DNA of 6,383 bases from Alphaproteobacteria bacterium (GTDB lineage Bacteria; Pseudomonadota; Alphaproteobacteria; BNTO01): assembly GCA_025996655.1 (NCBI GenBank), contig BNTO01000053.1:1-6383 (forward strand), written 5' to 3'. Below are positions 1 through 5,580 of the stretch, in pieces (the first letter of the stretch is position 1; every line of letters begins with the position of its first letter). The notes beneath the pieces are model-generated. The model saw only the letters and a list, made by a program, of their open reading frames with translations. It ran no database searches and was not told the origin of the DNA. The position numbers and the translations under genes are program-made.

Positions 1-14
1 TCACCATCGCGGGC

Positions 15-36
15 CCCATTCAACATGTTGAATGGG
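15..36. repeat. 22-bp perfect palindrome inside terL
   Basis: The core CATTCAACATGTTGAATG (17-34) plus CC and GG on either side reads the same on both strands over 22 bp. The symmetry continues imperfectly to about 4-45 (CCATCGCGGG on the left against CCATGGGTT read from the right). The terL stop codon (20-22) lies within it. Compared with the expected terL reading, about 35 bp appear to be inserted here, which shifts the frame. It could be a small palindromic insertion or a fold-back artefact. Confidence 0.85.
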
Positions 37-577
37 AACCCATGGCGTCTCCAGGATAAGCGTCGACCTCATCTAAAAACAAATACCGAACCGGCATCGA
101 ACGTAACCCCACCGCACTGTTGGCGCCCGTGACCACCACGATCCCACCTTGGAATTCTTTGCTTTGAACGGTGTTTCCTGAATCACGCGATCGTGGGTCC
201 TTGATTTTTTCTTTTAGGCAAGGCGTGTCATCAATAAGAGGCGCCAACCGGCCCTTCGACCACCGCTTACTCCTTTCGACCGTCGGTTGTACAACCAAAA
301 GGGGGCCTGGAGCTTGATCAATGATATACCCAACCCAATTGTTTCCGGCTTCTGTCCCTCCAATCTGGGCACCCTTCATGAAAATCACTTTCTCCGTTGG
401 GTTGCTAGGGGACAGGCAATCCATGATTTCGCGTAAATAAGGCGTGCGATCGGTGCGCCAGCGGCCAGGTTCCGAGCTCGCCGTTTGCGAAAGCATGCGA
501 TGGGAATCCGACCACTCGGAAACCGTGAGTAAAGGGTCAGGCCTGAGCCCTGCCGTGAAACTTTTCGCGTAGATCAT
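20..577 (-). CDS. Phage terminase large subunit (GpA-like), N-terminal part ending at a premature stop
   Basis: This is the ATPase motor subunit that packages phage DNA into the prohead. The visible 185 residues cover the N-terminal adaptor and ATPase core: the Walker A-like MKGAQIGGTEAGNN at residues 67-80 and the Walker B RYLFLDEVDAYP at 164-175, both highly typical of the GpA family. GpA proteins are usually about 600 residues or more, so the rest of the ATPase and the whole nuclease domain are missing. The family normally continues YPGD-x-DGEGDP. Here the frame runs into GDAMGSHSTC and a TGA inside a palindrome, while the expected DGE reappears in another frame at about positions 1-8, so an insertion-type frameshift is inferred. 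The ATG overlaps the terS stop as ATGA, showing translational coupling. Family assignment is secure; whether the break is biological or an assembly error at the window edge cannot be decided here. Confidence 0.9.
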   Translation of the reverse strand: MIYAKSFTAGLRPDPLLTVSEWSDSHRMLSQTASSEPGRWRTDRTPYLREIMDCLSPSNPTEKVIFMKGAQIGGTEAGNNWVGYIIDQAPGPLLVVQPTVERSKRWSKGRLAPLIDDTPCLKEKIKDPRSRDSGNTVQSKEFQGGIVVVTGANSAVGLRSMPVRYLFLDEVDAYPGDAMGSHSTC

Positions 578-1092
578 GGATTCTCCAGGGCTTCGGCTAG
601 GCCTTCAAGAGCTAAACGAATTTCTTTGGTGAGGATGTCGTAGATTTGATGGGCATCGGAAAGAGACGCCAGCAGAGACGCCACGCGATCGGGAATGTTT
701 TGCAAGGAATCGCGAACGGTGCGTCCAACTTGAAACGCTTGTTTTTCAACAATCTCCGCATCGACGTACTGCCCCGTCTTTACTTTGGCTTCGATTTCCA
801 ACATTTTTCCTCTTTCCACTTCGTTTTTAATACGCGTTTTTAGAAGTGCTGTGGATAATTCGGTAGGGGAAGCGGCCTTCCTTTGCCCCTTGTCTTGGGG
901 GGCTTCGCTTGATGGCGTTCCCTTGCGAAACAAAGCCCTGCCTGGTTTACGAATAGCCGCCATGGCCGCGAGGGCTTGCTCTGTATCCACTTTTCCCTCG
1001 ACAGGAATCACATGCCCTTTATTAATCAAATAGGAAACGTAAGGAAGGGAAAAACCTTGGTTTCTTGCGAACTCGGCTTTGGAAATTAGCAT
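574..1092 (-). CDS. Phage terminase small subunit (Nu1-like)
   Basis: This protein recognises phage DNA and hands it to the large terminase subunit for packaging. Its 172 residues fit the Nu1-like family. An N-terminal winged-helix/HTH-type segment lies at residues 1-45 (LISKAEFARNQGFSLPYVSY, then the VDTEQALAAM helix). A charged linker follows at about 50-78 (KPGRALFRKGTPSSEAPQDK). A long helical part then contains LLKTRIKNEVERGKMLEIEA (about 83-102) and ends with VGRTVRDSLQNIPDRVASLLA, the usual Nu1 C-terminal oligomerisation and terminase-binding region. The ATG at 1092 overlaps the methyltransferase stop by 7 bp and has an AGAGG ribosome site a few bases upstream. The stop overlaps the terL start as ATGA. 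Position directly before the GpA-like gene supports the call. Confidence 0.9.
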   Translation of the reverse strand: MLISKAEFARNQGFSLPYVSYLINKGHVIPVEGKVDTEQALAAMAAIRKPGRALFRKGTPSSEAPQDKGQRKAASPTELSTALLKTRIKNEVERGKMLEIEAKVKTGQYVDAEIVEKQAFQVGRTVRDSLQNIPDRVASLLASLSDAHQIYDILTKEIRLALEGLAEALENP

Positions 1093-2258
1093 GAGGCCTC
1101 TCGAAGAGATTGCACTTCTGAGAACGTCAGACCATCAGCTTCTAAAAGCGCCTTGTCTTTCGTTAAGGCTTCCCACCGTTGAAGGATGACGTCGACGTAC
1201 AGCGGTTCGATTTCGAGCATGAAGCAAGGGATCCCGAGGTTTTCGCAAGCTATGAGCGTAGACCCTGAGCCGCCAAAAATGTCGAGAACGGACGTTGCTT
1301 GGTAATGCTTTAAAAACGTTGTAATGAACTTCAGACTTTTCTGGTGCGTGTGAATCGTTTTTTCATCCGTAAGATTGCCTCGGTATTCCATGCGAATAAG
1401 GGAACGTAAGCCGTCACGAAGGTTTTTGTTGGATTTGGCGTTTCCATTTTTCTCATGAGAAACGAGAATATGCGAAAGGTACGGTTCACTGCCTTGCGGA
1501 GACGCAAAAACGAAGTCTGCAATAAAGAATTTTCGAAAGTCGAGTTGAGATTGACGAAGATAGCGAATCATGTTGGGATCGTTGTTCATGACAAAAACGT
1601 TCGCGTCTTCTGAGAAATCTTTAAGAATGGAGGCGTAGGAACATTCGGTAAAATCGTACGGAGGGTCCGTAAAGACGGTGTCGACTTTAAAGCCGTTCAT
1701 GAGGGTTGCCACCTGCTTAGGATCTAAGCTATCGCCACAAAGCAATCGGTGCTTTCCTAAAAGCCAAAGGTCCCCTCGTTTTGAAATAATTTTTTGATTT
1801 TGTTGTGTTGCTTTTTCTGCATCAAAATCATCTTCAAAATCATCTTCAAAATCATCTTTTAAAAATTTTTCAATATCCTTTAAATCAAAGCCTGTGAGAT
1901 CTAAATCAAAATTAAGATTTTTGAGATCCTCGAGTTCTAGCTTTAAAAGCTCCTCGTCCCAATCGGCCCAGTTCGCGGATTGATTCGCAACCAAACGAAA
2001 CGCTTTGATTTGCGCTTCTGAAAGCTCGTCCGCTAACACTACAGGCACCTCTTGAAGCCCTAAGGCCTTCGCGGCTTTAAAGCGCAAGTGCCCGTCCACG
2101 ATGGTGCCATCGCTTTGTACAACGATGGGAATACGAAAACCAAATTCCTGGATGCAGTGCTTCATCTTCTCGAGGACAGTATCGTTTTTACGAGGGTTGC
2201 GTTCGTATTCGTGCAGCTCCGTAAGGGGCTTGTAGAGTATTTTTAGTTTTGTATTCAT
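1086..2258 (-). CDS. ParB-like nuclease domain / DNA methyltransferase fusion (N6-adenine or N4-cytosine)
   Basis: The 390-residue protein has an N-terminal ParB/Srx-type domain (about residues 1-125, with IVDGHLRFKAAKALG at 53-67) joined to an S-adenosylmethionine-dependent DNA amino-methyltransferase. The catalytic DPPY tetrad is at 198-201 and the AdoMet motif FGGSGST at 328-334. The order catalytic-then-AdoMet indicates a beta-class enzyme. An HTHQKSLKFITTFL stretch (303-316) corresponds to the family's usual HPTQKP motif, with changed residues. Between the domains is an acidic repeated linker (DDFEDDFEDDF, 135-145). Such fusions are common in proteobacterial phages next to terminase genes, where they modify phage DNA. 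No restriction endonuclease is visible, so this is an orphan methylase. The ATG at 2258 has no clear ribosome site. A -10-like TAGAAT (complement of 2283-2288) lies upstream without a convincing -35. It is the first gene of the terS-terL operon. The target sequence cannot be predicted. Confidence 0.92.
   Translation of the reverse strand: MNTKLKILYKPLTELHEYERNPRKNDTVLEKMKHCIQEFGFRIPIVVQSDGTIVDGHLRFKAAKALGLQEVPVVLADELSEAQIKAFRLVANQSANWADWDEELLKLELEDLKNLNFDLDLTGFDLKDIEKFLKDDFEDDFEDDFDAEKATQQNQKIISKRGDLWLLGKHRLLCGDSLDPKQVATLMNGFKVDTVFTDPPYDFTECSYASILKDFSEDANVFVMNNDPNMIRYLRQSQLDFRKFFIADFVFASPQGSEPYLSHILVSHEKNGNAKSNKNLRDGLRSLIRMEYRGNLTDEKTIHTHQKSLKFITTFLKHYQATSVLDIFGGSGSTLIACENLGIPCFMLEIEPLYVDVILQRWEALTKDKALLEADGLTFSEVQSLREASC
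1828..1860 (-). repeat. 12-bp tandem repeat encoding an acidic linker
   Basis: The unit TCATCTTCAAAA occurs about 2.7 times in a row on the plus strand. In the methyltransferase frame it encodes the repeat DDFE, giving an acidic, aromatic spacer between the ParB-like and methyltransferase domains. Its length is a multiple of three, so copy-number changes would lengthen or shorten the linker without a frameshift. Confidence 0.9.
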
Positions 2259-2545
2259 CGTTTGCTATTAAGGTCTACAAATATTCTAACGCTAGTTAAG
2301 TTCGGGGCGAGCCTCACTCGTATTATTAATATTTAAAAACAGGACCCAGTATTTATTTTGAACTCATTTTTTATTCTACGAATACTTAACGCTCCGTTCG
2401 TGCTGTGCCCCCTCATGAAAAGCCTGTGTTTTTTGTCCCCCTATAAATAATCTTCACTTTTTAAAGATTTTTGGCCTTTTGAGAGATGCGGAAGCGAGCG
2501 GCCCCCTGTTTGGAAAGTCCGAGACCCTCCGTTGGAAAGCGATGT

Positions 2546-2722
2546 CTAGCTTTTAGGGGAGATGATGCACCCCACGGGAGCACGAAACGAGACCCGAGCT
2601 TTGATGTGCAACGTTTTTTCAAGAGCTCCTGTCATCTCGTGCCCTAAGACCGTTGCTTGTTTTTGCAGAAATAGCCTTTGGCCTCTAGGAAGCTCCTTTG
2701 GCTTATTTTTGTAAATCTTGTT
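2546..2722 (-). pseudogene. Gene relic A (unrecognised protein fragment)
   Basis: A minus-strand frame of 59 codons, including the stop, is open with no proper start codon at its beginning. It contains QRLFLQKQATVLGHEM and ALEKTLHIKARVSFRAPVG and ends ISPKS-stop. I do not recognise the protein. The case for former coding is its match to a second copy at about 3210-3360 on the same strand: QATVLGHEMTG here against QEAVLGKDDAG there, and EKTLHIKARVSFRA against KKALQIKALASLRA. The similarity follows codons, as expected of two decayed copies of one gene. An ATG within the frame (GHEMTG), with AGGG seven bases upstream, would give only 28 residues, so a functional tiny gene is unlikely. Confidence 0.45.
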
Positions 2723-2737
2723 TTATCTTTTGATTAA

Positions 2738-2835
2738 TTTAGAAATAAATAAAGTGTAATAGATACCTATTTAATTGCATTAATTTATTTTTTATTAATT
2801 TAATTTATTTTAATTATCTTAATCTATTTTAATAG
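2738..2835. repeat. AT-rich block, left copy of an imperfect direct repeat
   Basis: It begins TTTAGAAATAAA, continues to TAATAGATAC and TATTTAATT, and ends in TAATAG where the inverted-repeat element starts. The same landmarks occur in the same order at 3009-3094, 271 bp further right. The repeat is imperfect, with small indels, and consists almost entirely of A and T. Confidence 0.65.
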
Positions 2836-3010
2836 ACCTCCTGTAAAAGTCAATTCTCTCAGTTTTTCAAGTTTTTGGTAATTTTGGCTGTTTTTTTGAA
2901 AATTAGAGCTTCATAAAAGCTCGTACACAAACTTTTTGGTATCTCCTTGACCCAAACGATCCCCCTGATTAAAATCGATGATTTTTTTCTACTTTTACAG
3001 GAGGTCTATT
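2831..3010. mobile_element. 180-bp MITE-like element with perfect 20-bp terminal inverted repeats
   Basis: The left end AATAGACCTCCTGTAAAAGT (2831-2850) is the exact reverse complement of the right end at 2991-3010. The 140-bp interior carries no transposase and has a small hairpin near its centre (GAGCTT/AAGCTC, 2906-2911 and 2917-2922). Both ends carry TA next to GACCTCC, as in elements that target TA, but because TA is self-complementary this does not prove a target duplication. Size and structure fit a non-autonomous miniature element mobilised in trans. The alternative is a large regulatory or transcript stem-loop. The inverted repeat is certain; the mobile-element interpretation is inferred. 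Confidence 0.6.
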
Positions 3011-3094
3011 TAGAAATAAACAAAAACTAATAGATACGTTATTTAATTAATTTTAATTATTTTAAACATATTAATTATATTTGATATTAAATAG
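3009..3094. repeat. AT-rich block, right copy of an imperfect direct repeat
   Basis: It begins TTTAGAAATAAAC, contains CTAATAGATACG and TATTTAATTAATTTTAATTA, and ends TTAAATAG. It matches the block at 2738-2835 in landmark order but is about 12 bp shorter. Its first bases overlap the right terminal repeat of the 180-bp element. Confidence 0.65.
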
Positions 3095-3209
3095 ATTGAT
3101 AAAATTAATCAACATATGGCATGCATAAATTCTTTGAAATACATTTCATTGCCTCATTTTGTTTGGTAATTGGGTTAACGACTTCCGACATCCTGTCTTC
3201 TCTACGTTT

Positions 3210-3360
3210 TTAGAAAATCAACGGGTCCAGGGTCCTTTGGTTCACGAAAAATTGGAGAGCCCGTAATGAGGCTAAAGCCTTGATTTGCAACGCTTTTTTG
3301 AAAAAAATCCTGCGTCATCCTTTCCTAAAACCGCTTCCTGTTTTTGGGCAAAATCAAAAA
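3210..3360 (-). pseudogene. Gene relic B, diverged copy of relic A with a frameshift
   Basis: Read on the minus strand, one frame gives AQKQEAVLGKDDAG; after a small indel another frame gives KKALQIKALASLRA and runs to a TAA at 3210-3212. These align in order with QKQATVLGHEMTG and EKTLHIKARVSFRA of relic A (2546-2722). At the DNA level the matching part is TTGATTTGCAACG here against TTGATGTGCAACG there, continuing for about 75 bp with small indels. The frame break indicates that it is not functional. The original protein is unknown. Confidence 0.4.
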
Positions 3361-3401
3361 AATGGGTATCAAAAAGAGGCTTTTTTGCACGAAAAACAGC
3401 A

Positions 3402-3417
3402 AAAAACACGTGTTTTT
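3402..3417. repeat. 16-bp perfect palindrome AAAAACACGTGTTTTT
   Basis: A CACGTG core is flanked by five A and five T. There is no loop and no T-run beyond it, so a terminator is unlikely. A protein-binding site is possible but nothing in the context supports a specific one. Confidence 0.5.
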
Positions 3418-3624
3418 AGATATAGTCTAAAAGGAATCATCAAAAAATCCTTTTATGGCAAAAACACCTCTCAACGCCTTGGTTTATAAGGCTTTTCGAG
3501 GCAATCTTCTTTTAGTACTTTTCGTATACAAGACGTAACTTTGTAACACTTTTGTGACATAAATGCAACAAATATTTATACTTATATACACTAAAAACAA
3601 TTTAAAAAGACTTACAGGATACTG

Positions 3625-3668
3625 TAATAATATAATATATAATATAATACATAATAATATAATATATA
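3625..3668. repeat. TA/ATAAT microsatellite
   Basis: About 44 bp consist of short TAATATAATATA-type units with a single C. This is an easily melted tract between the two pairs of GTAAC motifs. Read on the minus strand it yields a hydrophobic I/L/Y-rich open frame (3484-3732, starting with GTG and without a ribosome site), which I regard as an artefact of the repeat. Confidence 0.75.
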
Positions 3669-3683
3669 CGTTACAGATGTTAC

Positions 3684-3728
3684 GCCTCTTTGCAGAGGCT
3701 CCTGTCTTATATACCCCTTCTGTATATA
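3684..3728. repeat. Two adjacent short inverted repeats
   Basis: The first is a perfect hairpin, GCCTCT-TTGC-AGAGGC (3684-3699). The second is TATATAC (3708-3714) and GTATATA (3722-3728) with a 7-bp spacer. Neither is followed by a run of T on either strand, so they are not clear terminators. Their position beside the AT microsatellite and GTAAC repeats suggests the same control or origin region. Confidence 0.5.
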
Positions 3729-3812
3729 TCACCTAAAAAAACATGAAACAGGCGAAAGCCGTAACACATACCCTCAACGCCTTGTAAAATAACGTTTTTT
3801 TGAATTACGGAT

Positions 3813-3835
3813 GTTTCGTCTGTTTCGTCTGTTTC
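3813..3835. repeat. 9-bp tandem repeat GTTTCGTCT
   Basis: Two exact copies of GTTTCGTCT (3813-3821 and 3822-3830) are followed by a partial third (GTTTC). It lies just beyond the DUF927 stop codon. On the minus strand, in frame with DUF927 but after its stop, it reads ETDETDET. A matching element of opposite orientation, TGAAACAG, occurs at 3744-3751. Confidence 0.75.
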
Positions 3836-3844
3836 AAGTGCTTC

Positions 3845-5500
3845 TTATAATTTTTCTATCAGGTTCCGATCCAGCGTATAAACACGAACGGTCCTTTCGC
3901 CTATCCGCTTTACGTTGCACACTTCATTTTGCTCATTCTTTTTCAAGATATTCGCTTTTAGCAACGTGTTGACAACAGTTTTGTAAACCCAACCTTGGCA
4001 TATAACGGAGCGAAAAGTCTGAGGTGTAATATAGAAAAAGTCTTTATCTTTATAACCCACCATATTCATTATATGTTTATTGGAATTATTTATATCTTGT
4101 AATTGGCTTTCGGTATTTTGTTCGAAAAACAACTGAATCTGAGTTAAAATCTGCTTACTCTCTCGGTTTCCAAAGCCTTCGTTCGTTTCTAGCCAATCTT
4201 GAAAGCATTGCATACACCCACGAATAGCCTCACCTTCCGGCCAGTTCGTGACAAATCGTGCGTATTCTCCGATTATTCCTAAAAAGGCAAATTTTTCAAA
4301 AACACGAAAGTCTTGACCTTCTGATCCCTTAGAGAGGTATTTTTTTCTCAAAAGACTGAGTGTGCGAGCGTAGTCCTGTTTGATAGCTTCGGTATCTTGA
4401 GTTACCGTTTCCAGAAAAGTCTCTATGGCCGTTCCCTTATAGGATTTAGAAGCATCAAAAAGATGGGCAGACAGGCTCTGACCATCTTCGAATTCATGCA
4501 GGTTTTCAAAAATGCCGTAGGATTCCGAGGAGTCCGTAGCATTGATATTGATTAAACGCAGTTCTTGTCCTACGTTGGTTTTTTTATGGCTAGCTTTCAT
4601 GTGACTCGATAAATCCGTTTCACCACTTGAGAGGAACAAGAGCCTCCACTTATTAATTTTTTGGCCTACACCGTTCTTGTCTAGGCGTCCTTTACTAGCA
4701 CCGTTAGCAAGCATGTAAACAGCGTCTCCAACCTGATAAGGACTGATTTGTCCCAATTCATCTAAAAGTAAAAGAGAATCATTATGTTGAACGGCTAGGT
4801 TTTCAAGGCCGTTATCCGTTGTTCTCCAACTGCCAACGGGTGTTCCGAATACAGAGCTCGCCACTTTCAAGCATGTCGTTTTACCACAGGAACTGGACCC
4901 TACAATATGAAAGCCAGCATTTTCCATTTCGAAAATTTTCAAAACGGAGCTTGCAAAGGCGGCGCAAACACCGAGAACAAGTCGAGAATTACCGACACAA
5001 TAACGCGCTATCTGCTGCTGCCAATCTTCTAAAGAGCCTTTCTTGTGGTGAAGTGGGGAAGCCGTGCACCACATTTTTCTCTCAGACTTTCCAAACGTTT
5101 TGTTGGGAAAGACGAAGATCCCCTCATGCCACCCCACAGAAGAAACGATATCCATCTCTCGAGAAACGGGATTTTGAATGACATAACGAGCAATAAGCTC
5201 ACGATCGCAGTTTTTATGCGAACAGATAAACCCTGCACTCAACATGTGATTGAAAAATTTTTCACTCTTTATCGAGGCAAAACACGTCATCGGAATAACA
5301 ATTTCCCTTGTTTTATGATTCGAATCTTTAAATTCAAGGAGACGGCCACACCCTTGCTCATCTCTCGTTCTGGCTTTAATCCAAAGCTCTCCCGAAAGCC
5401 ACGTAAAGGCAAAAAAGTACGTGGATTTTTCAAAAAGTACGTAACTCGCCCCTAACGGAAAGGACAAAACCCGCAGAAAATAAGGATTTTGAAAAATCAA
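3845..5500 (-). CDS. DUF927 domain ATPase, phage/plasmid replication helicase-type protein
   Basis: The 551-residue protein is a clear DUF927-family member, a P-loop NTPase found in phage, plasmid and island replication modules and thought to act as a helicase, often with a primase domain. The family opening LWIKARTRDEQGCGRLLEF is at residues 39-57, SSVGWHEGIFVFPNKTFG at 120-137 and CVGNSRLVLGVCAAFASSVL at 168-187. Walker A GSSSCGKT is at 201-208, Walker B LLLLDE at 243-248, LANGASKGRLDKNG at 264-277 and a sensor-like LLFLSSGE at 287-294. A likely winged helix closes the C terminus (about 485-551). No TOPRIM or primase domain precedes it, and none is seen elsewhere in the window. The start at 5500 is TTG with no ribosome site; the frame is closed by a stop at 5522-5524, so it cannot extend further upstream. 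A start a little downstream is possible. The gene is transcribed divergently from the sigma-like gene. Confidence 0.92.
   Translation of the reverse strand: MIFQNPYFLRVLSFPLGASYVLFEKSTYFFAFTWLSGELWIKARTRDEQGCGRLLEFKDSNHKTREIVIPMTCFASIKSEKFFNHMLSAGFICSHKNCDRELIARYVIQNPVSREMDIVSSVGWHEGIFVFPNKTFGKSERKMWCTASPLHHKKGSLEDWQQQIARYCVGNSRLVLGVCAAFASSVLKIFEMENAGFHIVGSSSCGKTTCLKVASSVFGTPVGSWRTTDNGLENLAVQHNDSLLLLDELGQISPYQVGDAVYMLANGASKGRLDKNGVGQKINKWRLLFLSSGETDLSSHMKASHKKTNVGQELRLININATDSSESYGIFENLHEFEDGQSLSAHLFDASKSYKGTAIETFLETVTQDTEAIKQDYARTLSLLRKKYLSKGSEGQDFRVFEKFAFLGIIGEYARFVTNWPEGEAIRGCMQCFQDWLETNEGFGNRESKQILTQIQLFFEQNTESQLQDINNSNKHIMNMVGYKDKDFFYITPQTFRSVICQGWVYKTVVNTLLKANILKKNEQNEVCNVKRIGERTVRVYTLDRNLIEKL
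5412..5442. promoter_or_regulatory. Direct repeat AAAAAGTACGT, possible operator sites
   Basis: AAAAAGTACGT occurs at 5412-5422 and 5432-5442, exactly 20 bp (about two helical turns) apart, inside the start of the DUF927 coding region. The second copy runs on into AGTACGTAACT (5436-5446), which recurs exactly at 5524-5534 over the DUF927 promoter. Three GTACGT cores in 120 bp around a divergent promoter suggest binding sites for a regulator. The two upstream copies also encode a similar aromatic motif (TYFF and YVLF), so part of the repetition could be protein-driven. Confidence 0.4.
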
Positions 5501-5508
5501 AAAAGGGC

Positions 5509-5535
5509 AAGTTACTGCATGTTAGTACGTAACTT
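5509..5535. promoter_or_regulatory. Inverted repeat AAGTTAC/GTAACTT, candidate operator
   Basis: AAGTTAC (5509-5515) and GTAACTT (5529-5535) form a 7-bp dyad with a 13-bp centre. It sits in the 80-bp gap between the divergent DUF927 and sigma-like genes and brackets the proposed -10 box of the minus-strand promoter, a place where a bound repressor would block transcription. The regulator is not identified. Confidence 0.45.
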
Positions 5536-5546
5536 TCCCATGCCAA
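5519..5546 (-). promoter_or_regulatory. Candidate sigma-70-type promoter for the DUF927 gene
   Basis: On the minus strand TTGGCA (complement of 5541-5546; 5 of 6 match to TTGACA) is followed after 16 bp by TAACAT (complement of 5519-5524; 4 of 6 match to TATAAT). Transcription would begin near 5511, about 10 bases before the TTG start, giving a very short leader. This fits the missing ribosome site. A plus-strand counterpart for the sigma-like gene is weaker (TTGAAA at 5489-5494 without a good -10). Confidence 0.35.
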
Positions 5547-5580
5547 AGTCCCTTCAGACGCCCTTAAAACCCGAGAGACG

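Larger units (their letters stand above)
3535..3765. repeat. Cluster of GTAAC motifs, iteron-like
   Basis: The 5-mer GTAAC or its complement GTTAC occurs five times in 231 bp of AT-rich sequence: 3535-3539, 3543-3547, 3670-3674 (complement), 3679-3683 (complement) and 3761-3765. Two pairs have regular spacing of 8 and 9 bp, the second as CGTTACAGATGTTACG. Such short spaced repeats next to a replication gene resemble binding sites for an initiator protein. The count is directly seen; the function is inferred. Confidence 0.4.
2259..3844. other. Gene-poor spacer with relics, AT-rich blocks and repeats
   Basis: No convincing intact gene is present in about 1.6 kb between the methyltransferase start and the DUF927 stop. 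The part at about 2460-2720 is less AT-rich and holds a coding relic. The part at 2735-3110 is very AT-rich and contains an inverted-repeat element between two related blocks. The part at 3200-3480 holds a second copy of the relic. The part at 3530-3840 holds short repeats and an AT microsatellite. The short open frames here overlap relics or low-complexity sequence. I found no tRNA or rRNA. Confidence 0.7.

Noticed and set aside
850..858. Perfect DnaA-box-like 9-mer TGTGGATAA
   Set aside because: It is a single copy inside the terS coding sequence, where it encodes ordinary residues, and one chance match in a window of this size is not surprising.
646..1033. Plus-strand open frames over terS
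   Set aside because: They are antisense shadows of a well-supported terminase small subunit.
3280..3489. 69-residue plus-strand open frame
   Set aside because: It starts with TTG, has no ribosome site, and lies antisense over relic B; its similarity to the left copy is better explained by the minus-strand codon pattern.
3476..3496. Possible plus-strand terminator, GCCTT-loop-AAGGC followed by TTTT
   Set aside because: The stem is only 5 bp, the T-run is 4, and no plus-strand gene ends upstream of it.
3484..3732. 82-residue minus-strand open frame
   Set aside because: It starts with GTG without a ribosome site, and its hydrophobic middle is just the translated TA microsatellite.
5029..5455. 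Long open frames overlapping the DUF927 gene on both strands
   Set aside because: They are shadow frames of a gene with strong family motifs; none has its own recognisable protein or ribosome site.
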